The notes below the pieces were generated by a model. That model was not told where the DNA came from and did no database searches. It saw only the letters and a program-made list of their open reading frames with translations. This document shows, piece by piece, positions 39,993 through 41,704 of a stretch of DNA of 41,704 nucleotides. Position numbers and translations under genes: made by a program. How positions within the stretch are numbered: position 1 is the first letter of the stretch; the number at the start of each line of letters is the position of its first letter. This DNA is from an uncultured Lachnospiraceae bacterium (lineage in GTDB: Bacteria; Bacillota; Clostridia; Lachnospirales; Lachnospiraceae), in assembly GCA_910588825.1 (NCBI GenBank), contig CAJURF010000027.1:1-41704 (forward strand), read 5' to 3'.

Positions 39993-40114
39993 ATTATTTC
40001 TCCATGGTGCAGGAAATCAGACCGGATTTCCTGTATTGTATATGCAGGCCATTTTCTATACGCTGCTCTTGGCCCTCCTATAGACCTCTGTATTCCTAAT
40101 TTCTCTGCTGCCAT
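39980..40114 (-). CDS. 44-residue basic peptide
   Basis: ATG at 40114 with GGGGGAG seven bases upstream; the product (MAAEKLGIQRSIGGPRAAYR…) is basic and aromatic. Its stop overlaps the start of the 96-residue gene, typical of translational coupling. No family was recognised. The reading frame extends further upstream to 40312 but without a start signal, so the short form is preferred. The promoter region upstream carries the second copy of the repeated dyad. Confidence 0.5.
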   Translation of the reverse strand: MAAEKLGIQRSIGGPRAAYRKWPAYTIQEIRSDFLHHGEIIWKI

Positions 40115-40154
40115 ACCACTCCCCCTTTCCCTTTTGATTGTTTTTTGTGCCTCT

Positions 40155-40195
40155 GAATATAGAATAGCATATGAGAAGGACACATCCTGTCCTTG
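40155..40195 (-). promoter_or_regulatory. Repeated promoter/operator sequence (copy 2) with perfect dyad
   Basis: The dyad AAGGACA-N5-TGTCCTT is perfect here and overlaps ATAGCATAT, shared with 39365-39420. It lies about 60 bp upstream of the 44-residue ORF. Phage-type repressors bind dyads of this size. Confidence 0.45.
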
Positions 40196-40311
40196 TGATT
40201 TTTTTCTCAAAATTTTTTTAAATATAGAAAAACTGCCGGTATATACCGGAAAGGCTAATGGTACAACTTGCAAAAAAATAATAATAGCCACACCATTATT
40301 TCGCGCTTCCA

Positions 40312-40356
40312 AATATTACCACATGATTTATGATTTTTTCACTATTAGGTAATATT
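40312..40356. promoter_or_regulatory. Inverted repeat before the XRE gene
   Basis: Perfect 9-bp arms AATATTACC (40312-40320) and GGTAATATT (40348-40356) lie just upstream of the GTG start at 40380. Likely sites for autoregulation by that XRE protein. Confidence 0.45.
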
Positions 40357-40379
40357 AAAAAAATAAAGGTGGTAAAATT

Positions 40380-40742
40380 GTGAGTGGACAAAACGAATAT
40401 AAGCCCGCCATGGGACGGCGTATCCAGAAAGCACGCAAAGCTGCCCGGATGACCCAAATGAAATTTGCGGAAAAAATCGATGTTTCTACCCAATATGTTT
40501 CGAATCTGGAGCGCGGTATCGTGGGCTGCTCTGTTGCCACGTTGTTAAAAATATGTGATGTGCTGGAAGTTTCTTCAGACTTTCTTTTAATGGGCCAGAA
40601 AGCAGACTCTCCAAATTTTCCCACATTGGCTGAAGAATTTTCGGATTTATCCCCTAAGGAACAGAAATTGATGGAGGAAGTGTTTGCATTATTGAAAAAG
40701 GCTTTCTCACTGAAACATACAGAGCCAAAAAAAGATGTGTGA
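40380..40742 (+). CDS. XRE-family helix-turn-helix regulator
   Basis: 120 residues with a GTG start at 40380, preceded by AAAGGTGG. The DNA-binding domain (RRIQKARKAARMTQMKFAEK, then IDVSTQYVSNLERGIVGCSV) is complete, followed by LLKICDVLEVSSDFLLMG. The C-terminal helix (SPKEQKLMEEVFALLKKAF) is probably for dimerisation. It is divergent from the small-peptide operon with the repeated dyad promoters and is the best candidate for their repressor. A hairpin follows at 40750-40783. Confidence 0.87.
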   Translation: MSGQNEYKPAMGRRIQKARKAARMTQMKFAEKIDVSTQYVSNLERGIVGCSVATLLKICDVLEVSSDFLLMGQKADSPNFPTLAEEFSDLSPKEQKLMEEVFALLKKAFSLKHTEPKKDV

Positions 40743-40749
40743 CAGGCTT

Positions 40750-40783
40750 CCCCCGCAGATGCCAGCTTGGACATCCGTGGGGG
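40750..40783 (+). terminator. GC-rich hairpin after the XRE gene
   Basis: Positions 40750-40761 pair with 40772-40783, with a CCCCC/GGGGG base and one mismatch. There is no T tract beyond CTTCAT, so it is only a probable terminator. Confidence 0.5.
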
Positions 40784-41067
40784 GCTTCATGATATGATGT
40801 GATCCTAGAGTGTTATTCCCAGCATTTTTCCATCCTCTTTAAACTGTACCCCTAGTCAGGGACATTTTCAAAATTCTTTCGTTCACGATTTCTAAACCAC
40901 AAACTCTTTCTTGAACAATATCCTTTTTGCAGTTTGTTGACAAGTATATTACCCTCTGGCCACTTCCTTACTGACGGTCTTAGACCATTTCCCGTATGCA
41001 CGCCTGCTATTGACACTTTTATACGCAGGCACTATTGCTTTAAACTGCGAGAGAGACAGGCTGATTA
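40784..41067. other. Gene-poor stretch with possible coding remnants
   Basis: No intact ORF. Read leftward, short frames such as AYKSVNSRRAYGKWSKTVSK and CSRKSLWFRNRERKNFENVP look protein-like but are broken by stops and shifts. They may be the remains of a transposase or other gene; no family was recognised. Confidence 0.25.
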
Positions 41068-41556
41068 TTAAAACTTAATCAGCGTCCCTTTAAATCCCGA
41101 ACTGCTGCGGTACTTCCGGACTTTTACAAGTTTTTTGCCCTTCATTTTATAGCAGGTGAACCAGCTATTAGCAGCGCCATTAGAAAAAGAGATATAAATC
41201 TGTTTTTTCTGTGCATTACGATAGATGCCGCCTGCACCCGTAGCATCTAACATTTTTATGACTTTTCCCTTTTTGTATGTATAAATCTTATATCCGCTGC
41301 GGACACCAGCCATATAGTTGAAAAGCATTTCAGGTATTCCGTCCCTGTTGATATCGTATAATTTGGAGCTGCCATATGGATAAGATGAAGATGACAGATA
41401 TCTCCGCGCATAACTCTTATAAGCCTTTTTCGCTTTATTTTTGACTGTTTTCGTGCTTGCGGCAGATACGTTCACTTCCTGTGATACAGCCGTGAGCTCA
41501 ACAGCCAGGATAAGTACAATCAGTAAAACTGCTATCTTTTTTAGTGTTTTCTTCAT
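41068..41556 (-). CDS. Secreted protein with calcium-type DxNxDG loop
   Basis: 162 residues, ATG at 41556 behind a strong AGGAGGA that overlaps the stop of the upstream ORF. A signal peptide spans ~1-33 (KKTLKKIAVLLIVLILAVEL … VSAAS). The mature part contains YDINRDGIPEML, an EF-hand-like or FG-GAP-type calcium loop common in Clostridial surface proteins, then a beta-rich stretch with many Lys and Tyr. It is probably exported and may bind carbohydrate or wall; the exact family is unclear. Confidence 0.7.
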   Translation of the reverse strand: MKKTLKKIAVLLIVLILAVELTAVSQEVNVSAASTKTVKNKAKKAYKSYARRYLSSSSYPYGSSKLYDINRDGIPEMLFNYMAGVRSGYKIYTYKKGKVIKMLDATGAGGIYRNAQKKQIYISFSNGAANSWFTCYKMKGKKLVKVRKYRSSSGFKGTLIKF

Positions 41557-41570
41557 TAATAAACGTCCTC

Positions 41571-41642
41571 CTAGTTTTTTCTTCTGTCCTTGAATGCCCT
41601 TGACCTGGTATCATAATGTTTGGGTGGGTCTTTATTATCCAT
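41571..41642 (-). CDS. 23-residue ORF coupled to the secreted-protein gene
   Basis: ATG at 41642 after a perfect AAGGAGGTGA (an in-frame ATG at 41648 is too close to the site). The product is short, charged and basic (MDNKDPPKHYDTRSRAFKDR…). Its stop codon abuts the AGGAGG of the next gene, so ribosomes finishing here could start there. It might be a leader peptide or a real micro-protein. Confidence 0.45.
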   Translation of the reverse strand: MDNKDPPKHYDTRSRAFKDRRKN

Positions 41643-41704
41643 ATACATTCACCTCCTTGTATAATAATGATGCAGCCAATCAAGACTGCTTGGTTAATAA
41701 ATTT

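Overview
The window looks like a chromosomal segment of a Lachnospiraceae-type gut Clostridium (Blautia/Dorea/Lachnoclostridium relatives). The reasons are AGGAGG-rich Gram-positive ribosome binding sites, many ATG-ATGA couplings, a parE-parC pair, YerC/TrpR-like, DUF4364 and TIGR01212 genes, a corrinoid methyltransferase set of the kind used by acetogens, and an integrated element of the type common in this family. Species cannot be fixed from the sequence alone.

Layout. 1-5.7 kb: the end of an unknown gene, a small DUF6809-like protein, a lipoprotein, topoisomerase IV-type parE/parC and a tRNA-Glu(CTC). 5.8-10.4 kb: a one-carbon island with a corrinoid protein, a methyltetrahydrofolate:corrinoid methyltransferase, a PucR-type regulator and an ASKHA (RACo-like) corrinoid activator. 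No substrate-specific first methyltransferase lies beside them. 10.5-15.1 kb: housekeeping genes (PHP phosphatase, TrpR-like regulator, radical SAM, DUF4364, rarA, sfsA). 15.2-19.6 kb: an envelope cluster that has decayed. It holds a sensor kinase, a response regulator reduced to its last ~55 residues and joined to a truncated, frameshifted phosphatidylserine decarboxylase gene, pssA with an altered active-site motif, a VTT-domain membrane protein and a low-complexity lipoprotein. A low-molecular-weight tyrosine phosphatase follows.

20.2 kb onward is accessory DNA. A Tn916-type integrase and excisionase mark the left end of an integrative mobilizable element. Its genes are DUF6075, a DUF927-like ATPase, an AT-rich zinc-finger protein, a probable oriT region, MobC and a very short HUH relaxase. 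Then come an intact and a decayed Rpn-family nuclease gene and a leftward operon holding two tiny membrane peptides, DUF932, a YqaJ exonuclease, a Rad52-like annealing protein and DUF5688. These recombination genes look phage-derived. An AlpA-like regulator and a degraded IS1182-type transposase follow.

34.6-38.5 kb is the strongest candidate for an undescribed system: a WYL-domain regulator, a glycine-rich membrane protein with a possible nuclease-like core, and a Sel1-repeat protein with a conserved-looking helical N-terminus, all in one leftward operon. This is the layout of many WYL-controlled phage-defence loci, but the function is inferred, not shown. 38.6-41.7 kb holds two XRE regulators, three small uncharacterised proteins behind similar dyad operators, and a secreted protein coupled to a 23-residue ORF. 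The right end of the mobile element was not found, so it is unclear whether 34-41.7 kb is cargo or flanking chromosome.
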